From: Halomonas socia
GTDB lineage: Bacteria > Pseudomonadota > Gammaproteobacteria > Pseudomonadales > Halomonadaceae
DNA length: 64,000 bases
Assembly: GCF_010977575.1 (NCBI RefSeq)
Contig: NZ_CP048812.1
Span: 4,650,001 to 4,714,000, forward strand
Direction of reading: 5' to 3'
Shown: piece after piece, positions 28,012-36,233 of the stretch
Layout of the letters: every line of letters begins with the position of its first letter
How positions within the stretch are numbered: the stretch's first letter is position 1
Position numbers and translations under genes: made by a program
The notes under the pieces: model-generated
What the model saw: only the letters and a program-made list of their open reading frames with translations
Databases searched by the model: none
What the model was told of the DNA's origin: nothing

Positions 28012-29633
28012 GGCGTGGCTCCTGGCAGTCGTTGATCGTCATCCAGCGGGGCGAGCTCGGCGCCGGGTTCACCGAAATCTTCGTGCAGCCAGCCGCGCAG
28101 GCGGTCCATCCCCGCCGCACCTTCCGAGGACGGCGGCAGGCTGCCCGGCGCGAAGCCGCGCTCGAGGAATGGCGCCAGCAGCGCGGGGTCGCCGCTGATG
28201 ATATGCACCGGCACGCCGAGGCCGGCATCCTCGCCGGTGATCAGCGGCGCAGCCTGATGGTCGCCGAGCATGATCAGCAGGGCATTGTCGTCCACCGCCC
28301 GCTCGGCCCAGCGCGCGGTGGCCTTGACCGAATAGTTGATCGACCAGGCGTAGTGATCGCGGATGCGCTCGATCTCCTGCCACAGTACCTCGGGCGGATC
28401 ACCGGCTTGCTCCCAGGGGGCGAACAGGCTGCCGTCAGCGATCAGCTCCCAGTCCTCGAGCACCGGCAGGATCGGCGTCCAGGGCGCATGGCTGGAGATC
28501 AGCGCCATCTGGGTAAACAGCGGCGCATCTTGCGGCCCGCGAACGCGCCGCTGGTAGTAGTCGAGCACGAACTGGTCGGGCATGGTCACCCAGTGTAGCG
28601 CGGGGCCGGCGTAGTCGATGTCGGCAGCGGCAAAGATATCGTCGAAGCCGTAGGCCTCGCCCTCCGGCCAAAGCATGGTGATGGCCGGCATCAGCGCCTG
28701 GGTACGCTGGCCGGTGGCGCGGAAATCATCGACCAGGGTGGCCTGTTCGCTGTCGAGCAGCAGCCGGTACCACAGCTGATTATCGATCCACAGCCCGCTC
28801 AGCGCAGTGGCATGCGCCAACCACGACTGGCCGCCGCGAATCGGCGCATCGAGCACCCCGGACGCCACCTCGAGTCCGGCCGCGGCCAGTCTCTCCTCCA
28901 TCTCGGCCAGGGTCGGCAGCAGAACATGCGAGTAGCGTGCATCCTCCACCGCGGCAACGCCGTATGACTCGATAAAGGCCAGGATCACATCGCGCCCCTC
29001 GAGCCCCGGCAGCGGCCGGGCCGGGCTCGGCGATTCGGCCAGCCGTTCGCTGAACGCCCGGCGGGCCCGATGGGTGGCCACCACCTGCTCGGCCTGATGG
29101 CGCCAGGTGTCGATCAGCGGCGTGCGCGCCGCCGGCATCAGCCGGGTGCCGGCGATCTCCAGCCCGGTGAGTAGCGTGACGCCGGCCAGTATCGAGGCCG
29201 CCAGCCAGCGCCGCGCACCACTAGGCCGCGCTGCCAGGGTATTCGCCAGCAGCCGCGCCAGGCCCCAGCTCACGACCCCAACCAGCAGCGCACCGCCCAC
29301 CATGGCCAGCACGGCGGCGAGCTGGCCTAGATTGCCCTGCAGCAGATGGTAGATGGCGCGCAGCAGCGGCAGGTCGAGGTAGACGTTGAGCGAGCGCCCC
29401 AGCGCCATTTGCGCAGCGGCCTCGCCGAGGCCGGCCAGCACGCCGGCCATCACCAGGGCCACCGCCAGCCCGCGCAGCGCCAGGCTCCAGGCGGCCCATG
29501 GCAGCAGTGCGAACAGCGCCACCAGCCACCACGCCTCCCAGGCGATCAGCCGCGGCGTGATCTCGGTAAACCGCCACCACAGCGGAATCAGCACTAGGAT
29601 ATTGAGTAGCAGGCCGCTGATCAGCCAGCGCAT
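28008..29633 (-). CDS. LTA-synthase/OpgB-like sulfatase-fold phosphotransferase
   Basis: A 541-residue membrane protein. About five N-terminal helices (residues 1-165) precede a periplasmic alkaline-phosphatase-fold domain. Metal-site residues appear in VILAFIESYGV (Glu) and LIMLGDHQAAPL (Asp-His), with ISSHAPWTPI between. The nucleophile position falls in GGQSWLAHATALSG, where a Ser or Thr would serve. The family transfers phosphoglycerol or phosphoethanolamine. Beside opgGH it could decorate periplasmic glucans as OpgB does. The ATG at 29633 (AAGGA upstream) is preferred to one at 29675 lacking a ribosome site. It is divergent from opgG across a 16-bp palindrome. Confidence 0.82.
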   Translation of the reverse strand: MRWLISGLLLNILVLIPLWWRFTEITPRLIAWEAWWLVALFALLPWAAWSLALRGLAVALVMAGVLAGLGEAAAQMALGRSLNVYLDLPLLRAIYHLLQGNLGQLAAVLAMVGGALLVGVVSWGLARLLANTLAARPSGARRWLAASILAGVTLLTGLEIAGTRLMPAARTPLIDTWRHQAEQVVATHRARRAFSERLAESPSPARPLPGLEGRDVILAFIESYGVAAVEDARYSHVLLPTLAEMEERLAAAGLEVASGVLDAPIRGGQSWLAHATALSGLWIDNQLWYRLLLDSEQATLVDDFRATGQRTQALMPAITMLWPEGEAYGFDDIFAAADIDYAGPALHWVTMPDQFVLDYYQRRVRGPQDAPLFTQMALISSHAPWTPILPVLEDWELIADGSLFAPWEQAGDPPEVLWQEIERIRDHYAWSINYSVKATARWAERAVDDNALLIMLGDHQAAPLITGEDAGLGVPVHIISGDPALLAPFLERGFAPGSLPPSSEGAAGMDRLRGWLHEDFGEPGAELAPLDDDQRLPGATP

Positions 29634-29676
29634 GGGCACGAAATCCTTTTTGTAGGTGGCAGCCGAATAAATCATG

Positions 29677-29692
29677 TACTTTAATTAAAGTA
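29677..29692. promoter_or_regulatory. 16-bp perfect palindrome in the sulfatase/opgG divergent promoter
   Basis: TACTTTAATTAAAGTA is self-complementary over 16 bases and is flanked by ATGTAC on its left (29674-29679) and ATGTAC on its right (29692-29697). It lies between the divergent sulfatase and opgG genes, so a single bound regulator could control both operons. The regulator is unknown. Confidence 0.55.
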
Positions 29693-29744
29693 TGTACAAG
29701 TTATGTATCGCTTTAATTTTCCTCACCCTGCCAAGGAGACGCCG

Positions 29745-31295
29745 TTGAACCGCATGACATGCACCGCACTGGGATGCGCCTGCTGGTGGTTGGTGATGCC
29801 CTTGGCCAGCGCCGAGAAGAGCACCCAGCACCACTTCGAGGCGGTTATCGAGCGCGCCGCAGCGCTTGCCGACGAACCGCACGATAGCACGCACGCAACG
29901 CTGCCAGCGGCCCTGCGCAATCTCGATTATGACATCTATCGCCAGATCCGCTTTCGCAGCGACCAGGCGATCTGGCGCGACGACGGGCTGTTCTCGGTGC
30001 AGCTGTTTCACAGCGGATTCCTGTTCGATACGCCAGTGACGCTCAACCTGGTCGAAGACGGCGAGGCCCGGCGACTGGATTTCTCCCAGGCGTACTACGC
30101 CTACGACGGCGCTGCCGAGCGCCTGCTCGAAGCCGACCTGGACGGCGCCGGCCACGCCGGGTTCCGGATCCACTACCCCCTCAACCGCAGCGACTATGCC
30201 GACGAGTTCGCGGTGTTCCTCGGCGCCAGCTACTTTCGCCTGGTGGGTCGCGACCAGGGCTACGGGCTCTCGGCGCGCGGCCTGGCCATCGACACGGCGG
30301 CCCCACAGGGCGAGGAGTTCCCCGCCTTCCGCGAGTTCTGGCTGGTCAAGCCGGCCGCAGATGCCGAACGCATGAGCGTGCTGGCGTTGCTCGACAGTCC
30401 CTCGCTTAGCGGCGCCTACCGCTTCGACATCCGCCCCGGGCGCGACGTGGAGGTAGAGGTCGACGCCCGGCTATTCGCCCGCCGCGATGTCGCCAAGCTC
30501 GGCGTGGCGCCGCTGACCAGCATGTTCGCCCACGGCGATACCAGCCCCTACGGCGCCGACGACTTCCGCCCGCGGGTCCACGACTCCGACGGCCTGGCGA
30601 TGCGCACCGCCGCCGGCGAGTGGATCTGGCGGCCGCTCTCCAACCCGCGCCGGCTGCGCCTCTCGGCGCTGCAGGACGACTCCCCCAGCGGCTTCGGCTT
30701 GGTCCAGCGAGAGCGCGACTTCGACGCCTACCTCGACATGGAGGCGCGCTACGAGCGTCGACCCAGCCAGTGGGTCGAGGCGCTGGGCGGTGACTGGGGG
30801 CGCGGCAGCGTCGAACTGGTGGAGATTCCTACCGACACCGAGACCAACGACAACATCGTCGCCTACTGGGTACCCGAGGCGCCGCTCAACGCCGGTGAGT
30901 CACGGCGCTTCCACTACCGCACCCAGACCTTCGGTGCACGCCTCGACGCACAGCGCCAGGCCAGCGTGATCCGCACCCGCAGCGGCTGGGGTGCGGTCCC
31001 CGGCCAGAGCGACCCGCCCCCGCGCAGCCGCCGCCATTTCATCGTCGACTTCCACGGCGGCGAACTCACCGGCCTCGATGCCAGCCAACCGGTGGAGGCC
31101 GAGCTATCCACCCTCCAGGGCGAGATTCATCACCTGCAGGTGCAGCGCCTGCCCGACGGCGCCACCTGGCGGGCTAGCTTTCGCGTCCAGCCCCAGGGTC
31201 GCGAGCCGGCCGACATGCGTCTCTATCTGACCCTGCGCGGTACACCGATCAGCGAAACCTGGAGCTATGTCTGGTACCCCGATGAGCTACGCTGA
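29745..31295 (+). CDS. opgG: Osmoregulated periplasmic glucan biosynthesis protein OpgG/MdoG
   Basis: A 516-residue periplasmic protein needed to make beta-1,2-linked glucans. A signal peptide covers about the first 23 residues and ends in LVMPLASA. Family blocks include YRQIRFRSDQAIW, GASYFRLVGRDQGYGLSARG, a central FWLVKPAADAERM and LTSMFAHGDTSPYG, with an Ig-like C-terminal domain ending SETWSYVWYPDE. The start is placed at a TTG (29745) because AAGGAG at 29733-29738 is 6 bases before it; an ATG at 29703 lacks a ribosome site. It overlaps opgH by about 29 bp. Confidence 0.92.
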   Translation: MNRMTCTALGCACWWLVMPLASAEKSTQHHFEAVIERAAALADEPHDSTHATLPAALRNLDYDIYRQIRFRSDQAIWRDDGLFSVQLFHSGFLFDTPVTLNLVEDGEARRLDFSQAYYAYDGAAERLLEADLDGAGHAGFRIHYPLNRSDYADEFAVFLGASYFRLVGRDQGYGLSARGLAIDTAAPQGEEFPAFREFWLVKPAADAERMSVLALLDSPSLSGAYRFDIRPGRDVEVEVDARLFARRDVAKLGVAPLTSMFAHGDTSPYGADDFRPRVHDSDGLAMRTAAGEWIWRPLSNPRRLRLSALQDDSPSGFGLVQRERDFDAYLDMEARYERRPSQWVEALGGDWGRGSVELVEIPTDTETNDNIVAYWVPEAPLNAGESRRFHYRTQTFGARLDAQRQASVIRTRSGWGAVPGQSDPPPRSRRHFIVDFHGGELTGLDASQPVEAELSTLQGEIHHLQVQRLPDGATWRASFRVQPQGREPADMRLYLTLRGTPISETWSYVWYPDELR

Positions 31296-33192
31296 CCCAG
31301 CGCTCCATCAGCCCTTGCTGTGGCTGCGCCGCCTGGCCCTGGCCGCACTGGTACTGGCCAGCACCGCACTGGGCGTGGCGACCATGTTCCGCATCCTCTA
31401 CGACGGCGGCCTGAACGTACTGCAGGCCGCCGTACTCGGCCTGTTCGCGGTCACCTTCGGCTGGATCGCGCTGGCGTTCTGGACCGCCCTGGTCGGTTTC
31501 GTGATCAGCCTCGCGCGGCGCGACCCGTTGACCCTAGCGCGCCGCTCCCCGCCCAGCGTGGCACCGCTCTCCTCGTGCACGGCGCTGGTCATGCCGATCT
31601 ACAATGAGGATCCGGCCCGCGCCTTGGGCGGCCTGGAGGCGACCTGCCTGGACCTGCTGGCAAGCGCCAGCCACACCTTGCACGGCCACATCGAGGCCTT
31701 CGTGCTCAGCGACACCCGCGACGAGGCCATTGCCGCCGACGAGCGCCGCCATGCTACCGCGCTGCGTCAGCGCCTGGCCGGCCGGCTTGCGGTGCACTAT
31801 CGTCGGCGCGGCGACAACGCCGGCCGCAAGACCGGCAACCTGGCCGAATTCTGCCGCCGCTGGGGGCGCCGCTATGACTATCTGGTGGTGCTCGACGCCG
31901 ACAGCGTGATGGGCGGCCGCAGCCTGCTGCAGATGATCAACGCCATGCAGCGCGAGCCTCAACTGGGCCTGCTGCAGACGGTACCGATCCCAATCCGCCA
32001 GCGCACCCTGTTCGGACGCCTCACCCAGTTCGCCGCGGCCCTCTACAGCCCCATGCTGGCCGCTGGCCAGGCCTTCTGGCAGGGTGACTGCGCCAACTAC
32101 TGGGGCCACAATGCCATCCTGCGCACCCGCGCCTTCATGGCCCACTGCGGTCTGCCACGGCTGTCCGGGCGCCCGCCGCTGGGCGGCGAGATCCTCAGTC
32201 ACGACTTCGTCGAGGCCGCGCTGTTGCGCCGCGGTGGCTGGCGAGTCCGCCTCGACGTGGGCATCACGGCAAGCTTCGAGGAGCTGCCCGGCAACCTGCT
32301 CGACTATGCCCGGCGCGACCGGCGCTGGACCCAGGGCAACCTGCAGCATCTGCGCCTGCTTGGCACCAGCGGCCTGCGCCCGATCAGCCGCCTGCATTTC
32401 GCCATGGGCGCGCTGGCCTATCTCTCCTCGCTGCTGTGGGTACTGATGCTGGCGCTGAGCAGTGCCGATGCCATGCTCAACGCCTTGATCCGCGAGCGCT
32501 TCTTCAGCGACGCCTACCAGCTGTTCCCCGACTGGCCGCTGGACACCAGCGCCATGGTCATGCCCTTGCTGGCGCTGACCGCGGCCATGCTGCTGCTGCC
32601 CAAGCTGTTCGGCCTATTGCTGGCACTATGGCAAACGCCGGAAGCATTCGGCGGGCGCTGGCGATTGAGCCTGGGCGCAGTGCTGGAGATGCTCCACGCG
32701 ATCCTGATCGCACCGCTGATGATGGCCTTCCACAGCGCCTTCGTGACCGGCATCCTGGTCGGCAGCAGCGTCGGCTGGGACCCGCAGACCCGCGAGGGCC
32801 GGCCGGTGGCATGGCGCCAGGCACTCGCCCACACCCGTGCCGCGACCCTGTTAGGGGGCGGCTGGGCACTGGCCATGTACCAGTTCACGCCGAGCTTCTT
32901 CTGGTGGCTGACGCCGGTGTGGGCAGGACTGATCAGCGCCCCGCTGCTGGTGAGGCTATCGGGCAGCCGCCGCCTCGGCGCCGGACTGGCACGGTTCGGG
33001 CTGCTGGCGGTACCCAGCGAGGTGCAGCCCCCCGCGGTGCTGACGCGGCTCGACGCGCCCCATTCGCTCCCTACCCCCGCTGATGCCACCGGCGTGCCGC
33101 CCGAGCAGCCGGGCGATATGCCCCTCCAGCACCTGGGCTGGCGCCGCCAGCGACCGGCACGCCACCGACCACCGCTCAAGGAACCGCACTGA
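31267..33192 (+). CDS. opgH: Glucans biosynthesis glucosyltransferase OpgH/MdoH
   Basis: A 641-residue family 2 glycosyltransferase of the inner membrane that polymerises glucose from UDP-glucose. Two N-terminal helices are followed by the catalytic domain: ALVMPIYNEDPARALGG, the first Asp in FVLSDTRDE, DYLVVLDADSVMGG, GEILSHDFVEAALLRR and the processivity motif RRDRRWTQGNLQHL. About five C-terminal helices follow. It is shorter than E. coli MdoH (about 850), lacking much of the N-terminal cytoplasmic extension that responds to cell size or osmolarity. The start is uncertain: ATG 31267 or 31282, neither with a well-spaced ribosome site. Confidence 0.92.
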   Translation: MSGTPMSYADPALHQPLLWLRRLALAALVLASTALGVATMFRILYDGGLNVLQAAVLGLFAVTFGWIALAFWTALVGFVISLARRDPLTLARRSPPSVAPLSSCTALVMPIYNEDPARALGGLEATCLDLLASASHTLHGHIEAFVLSDTRDEAIAADERRHATALRQRLAGRLAVHYRRRGDNAGRKTGNLAEFCRRWGRRYDYLVVLDADSVMGGRSLLQMINAMQREPQLGLLQTVPIPIRQRTLFGRLTQFAAALYSPMLAAGQAFWQGDCANYWGHNAILRTRAFMAHCGLPRLSGRPPLGGEILSHDFVEAALLRRGGWRVRLDVGITASFEELPGNLLDYARRDRRWTQGNLQHLRLLGTSGLRPISRLHFAMGALAYLSSLLWVLMLALSSADAMLNALIRERFFSDAYQLFPDWPLDTSAMVMPLLALTAAMLLLPKLFGLLLALWQTPEAFGGRWRLSLGAVLEMLHAILIAPLMMAFHSAFVTGILVGSSVGWDPQTREGRPVAWRQALAHTRAATLLGGGWALAMYQFTPSFFWWLTPVWAGLISAPLLVRLSGSRRLGAGLARFGLLAVPSEVQPPAVLTRLDAPHSLPTPADATGVPPEQPGDMPLQHLGWRRQRPARHRPPLKEPH

Positions 33193-33995
33193 TGCCCCGT
33201 GCCATCGCCCCTCCTCCTCCGCTGCTGGAGCGCGCCAAGGCCGCACTGGGCCTGGCTCGCTCACTGGTGGTGTACTGGCGCCCGGGGCGCCAGCGCGGCC
33301 TGCAGCGACTCTACGGCGAGTTCCTGGCCCCTGGCGACCTGGCGTTCGATATCGGCGCCCACCTCGGCGACCGCACCGCCGCCTTCCAGGCGCTGGGTGC
33401 CGGCGTGGTGGCGCTGGAGCCGCAGCCGGGGCTGTTTCGCTGGCTGGTGCGCCTGATGGGCGAGCGCCGCGGACTGGTGCTGATGCCGCTGGCCGCCGGC
33501 TCCGAGGAGGGAGAGGCCGAGATCGCCATCAGCGTCGCCAATCCCAGCGTCTCGACCCTGGCCGGCCACTGGCGCGAGCGCATCGGCCGCGACAACCCCG
33601 GCTTTCGCCAGGTACGCTGGGAACGCCGCGTCACGGTGAAGGTCACCACCCTCGACGCCCTGATCGCGCGCTTCGGCGTGCCGCGCTTCATCAAGGTCGA
33701 TGTCGAGGGCTTCGAGGCCAAGGTGCTGGCCGGCCTCAGCCAGCCGGTGGAGGCACTGTCGGTGGAGTTCGTGGCTGGCGCGCTGGACGTTGCCGAGGCC
33801 TGCGTAGCACGCCTCGAGGCGCTCGGCGACTACCGTTTCAACGCCATTCAGGGCGAGCGCCGGGATTTCATCTGGGGCGAGTGGCGCAGCCCCGCGCAGA
33901 TACGCGCCTGGCTCGCAGATGGCGCCGACGGCCTGGCCTCCGGCGATCTGTATGCCCGTCGCCAGCCCAGCCCCATATCCGGAGAGACGTCATGA
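33192..33995 (+). CDS. FkbM-family SAM methyltransferase
   Basis: A 267-residue methyltransferase of the FkbM family, which methylates hydroxyl groups on sugars, polyketides or other small molecules. The SAM site is seen in LAFDIGAHLGDRTAAFQALG and in VALEPQPGLFRWLV, and the family motif FIKVDVEGFEAKVLAGL is complete. The ATG shares one base with the opgH stop (TGATG), so it is translated from the opgGH message and may modify periplasmic glucan. Its own stop overlaps the creatininase-family start (ATGA). Confidence 0.88.
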   Translation: MPRAIAPPPPLLERAKAALGLARSLVVYWRPGRQRGLQRLYGEFLAPGDLAFDIGAHLGDRTAAFQALGAGVVALEPQPGLFRWLVRLMGERRGLVLMPLAAGSEEGEAEIAISVANPSVSTLAGHWRERIGRDNPGFRQVRWERRVTVKVTTLDALIARFGVPRFIKVDVEGFEAKVLAGLSQPVEALSVEFVAGALDVAEACVARLEALGDYRFNAIQGERRDFIWGEWRSPAQIRAWLADGADGLASGDLYARRQPSPISGETS

Positions 33996-34809
33996 CCACC
34001 CTCTGCCACTGGGCCGACCTGACCAGCGAGGGCCTCACCGCGCTGGCCGCCGAGGATCCGGTGGCGATCCTGATGCTCGGCGCCATCGAGCAGCACGGCC
34101 ATCACCTGCCGCTCTCCACCGATCTCGATATCGGCCTGGGCCTGCAGCAGGCCACCCTCGACGCTCTCGCGCGGCGCCCCGCCGAGACCTGCGCTGGAGT
34201 TCACGTGGCCTGCCTGCCGCCGCTGGCGGTGGGCGCCAGCGATGAGCACGCCAGCTATCCCGGCACCCTCAGCCTGCCGCCTACCCTGGCCATCGCCACC
34301 CTCGAAGCCTACGGCGATAGCCTCGCCCGGGCCGGCATCCGCCGCCTGCTGCTGCTCAACAGCCACGGCGGAAACAAGGCGGTAATGGACCTGGCCGCAC
34401 TGGCCCTGCGCCACCGCCACGCCATGCTGGTGGTCAAGGCCACCTATACCCGGCTGGCGCCACCGCCCAATGACTGGCTGCCCGCCGAGGAGCTACGCCA
34501 CGGCCTCCACGGTGGGGCGCTGGAAACCGCAATGATGTTGCATCTGGCGCCGCACAAGGTGAAGCAGGCGGCAGTCGGTCACCCGCTGGCGAGCAGCGAA
34601 ACCCTGGCCGCCGCGGGCAAGGTCGTGGGCCCGAGGGCGAGGCGGCGTTCGCCTGGCTGGCCGAGGACCTGCACGCCGACGGCGTCGCCGGCAACGCCAC
34701 CCTGGCCGATGCAGCTCTAGGCGAGCGGCTGGTGGCGCACTACGCCGAGCGGCTGGCCGAGGTGGTGATCGAGACCCAGCAGCTTACGCTGCCCGGCTGG
34801 GCGCAGTAG
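33992..34809 (+). pseudogene. Creatininase/ArfB-family amidohydrolase, frameshifted near its end
   Basis: The first 214 residues read cleanly: GAIEQHGHHLPLSTDLDIG with metal-ligand Glu, His and Asp, LNSHGGNKAVMDL, and HGGALETAMMLHL with a further Glu. At 34630-34632 the frame is lost: CCC where CCCC would give VGPEGEAAFAWLAEDL and continue in another frame to a TAG at 34807-34809, for a family-typical length of about 272 residues. The family includes creatinine amidohydrolase, MftE and archaeal ArfB, which removes a formyl group from a GTP-derived pyrimidine. A GTP cyclohydrolase II-like gene lies next door, so an ArfB-like role is a reasonable guess. It overlaps the FkbM gene by 4 bp. Confidence 0.82.
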
Positions 34810-34894
34810 CAGTGAGCCAGGGCTAACGCGACAACGGAGACCGGGGGAAGGCCGAAGAGGAGGTGTCGATGCCAGGGGTGAGGAGCCAACGGGG

Positions 34895-36037
34895 CTACTT
34901 GCAGGCCGAGGAGCGTGGCGCATCGGCGTGCAGCACATCATCCAGCAGATGCCCGGAGCGCTCGGCCTTGGCACTGAGATAGCGGCGATTGTGGTCGGTA
35001 AGCCGGCCATACAGCGCCTGGCGCTCCACCACCTCGATGCCGCCGGCCTCCAACGATGCGATCTTCAACGGATTATTGGTCAACAGCTGGACACGCTGGA
35101 TGTGTAGCGCAGCGAGCATATCCACCGCCGCGCGATAGTGGCGCTCATCGTCGCCGAATCCCAGCACCTGGTCGGCATCCACGGTATCCAGGCCGCCATC
35201 CTGCAGGGTGTAGGCGCGCAGCTTGTTGGCCAGGCCGATGCCACGCCCCTCCTGGGCCAGGTAGAGCAATACCCCGCCGCCCATCGACTCGATGTCCGCC
35301 ACCGCGTTGCGCAGCTGCTCGCCGCAGTCGCAGCGCAGGCTGCCGAACAAATCACCGGTCAGGCACGCCGAGTGCAGGCGCAGCGGCACCGCCTGCCGCC
35401 AGTCGCCGGGCTCACCGATCACCACCGCCACGTGCTCACGCAGTCCGTCCGGCTCACGAAATAGGATGAAACGGCTCTCGGTGGCCTCGGCCAGCGGAAT
35501 CCGCGCCTCGCTGACACGCTTGAGCAGGCCTGCGGCGCTGTCGAAGCAGCCCAACGCCGCCTCGGCCTCGACGCTCAACCACTCGCCGGCATCGATGCAT
35601 GTCTGGGCTGCCCGATATGCCTCGCCGACCAGTGTCACGGTGAGTGCCGCGGGGATCAGTAGCGCACGCCGCATCAGCGCCAAGGCGCCGCGCTCAGCGA
35701 TGCTGGCCGGCTCGGCCAACGCCGCCGCCCGCGGCTCGGGCTGCGAGCCGAAGGCCAGGTCCTCGAGGCGCGCCATATCGAGCGCACCGCAGTCGCTCAG
35801 CGGCAGACGCAGCACGTCGAGCCCATCAGGATGCTCGTCCGGCGTCACCCCCAGCACCGCCAGGCGGTGGCGAGTAATCACCAGCGCGGCATCCGCCTGC
35901 AGCGACGCCAGGCGGCTCGCCTGCAGCCCCTCCAGCGGCTGGATCAGGGTCGCCGTCTCGGCGTCCTTGAGTACCACCGGCACGCCGCGGCGAAGATCGA
36001 AAATGGCGCGCTCGACGTGATGTCCTGTGCGTGGCAT
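34895..36037 (-). CDS. GTP cyclohydrolase II-like protein with N-terminal extension (RibA family)
   Basis: A 380-residue protein. The C-terminal 190 residues are a GTP cyclohydrolase II domain with zinc Cys ligands in CLTGDLFGSLRCDCGEQL, GTP-binding YLAQEGRGIGLANKLRAYTL including the conserved Tyr, and LLTNNPLKIASLEAGGIEVV. The N-terminal 185 residues begin VERAIFDLRRGVPVVLKD, as in longer alphaproteobacterial-type RibA proteins, and are not a functional RibB domain. The expected reaction opens GTP to a diamino-ribosylamino-pyrimidinone phosphate. AAGGAGG lies 4 bases before the ATG. It is not beside ribB, ribE or ribH, so riboflavin synthesis may not be its job. Divergent from the RibD-like reductase gene. 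Confidence 0.88.
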   Translation of the reverse strand: MPRTGHHVERAIFDLRRGVPVVLKDAETATLIQPLEGLQASRLASLQADAALVITRHRLAVLGVTPDEHPDGLDVLRLPLSDCGALDMARLEDLAFGSQPEPRAAALAEPASIAERGALALMRRALLIPAALTVTLVGEAYRAAQTCIDAGEWLSVEAEAALGCFDSAAGLLKRVSEARIPLAEATESRFILFREPDGLREHVAVVIGEPGDWRQAVPLRLHSACLTGDLFGSLRCDCGEQLRNAVADIESMGGGVLLYLAQEGRGIGLANKLRAYTLQDGGLDTVDADQVLGFGDDERHYRAAVDMLAALHIQRVQLLTNNPLKIASLEAGGIEVVERQALYGRLTDHNRRYLSAKAERSGHLLDDVLHADAPRSSACK

Positions 36038-36233
36038 GGAGCCTCCTTGTCGCGGTCAACCGCGTATAACACTGAGCCATATACGAAACCTGCCTGCGCT
36101 CGCCGACCGTTTCGTGCATGGCCCAAAGGGCATGAAGGGTGATACGGGCGCCAGGGCACCGTGGATGCGTAGCGCTTGTGTCGTGCTCGGGGGCTGCCCA
36201 TGATGAAATATCTCCCCCACCGAGAGACCACGC
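36038..36233. promoter_or_regulatory. Divergent promoter region of the GTP cyclohydrolase-like and RibD-like genes
   Basis: A 196-bp gap holding both promoters. It contains an inverted repeat CGTATA / TATACG at 36063-36085 with an 11-base spacer, just upstream of the cyclohydrolase-like start. No FMN riboswitch pattern was recognised. Confidence 0.45.

Noticed and set aside
36038-36233. Possible FMN riboswitch before riboflavin-like genes
   Set aside because: The conserved RFN element segments are not visible in this gap.
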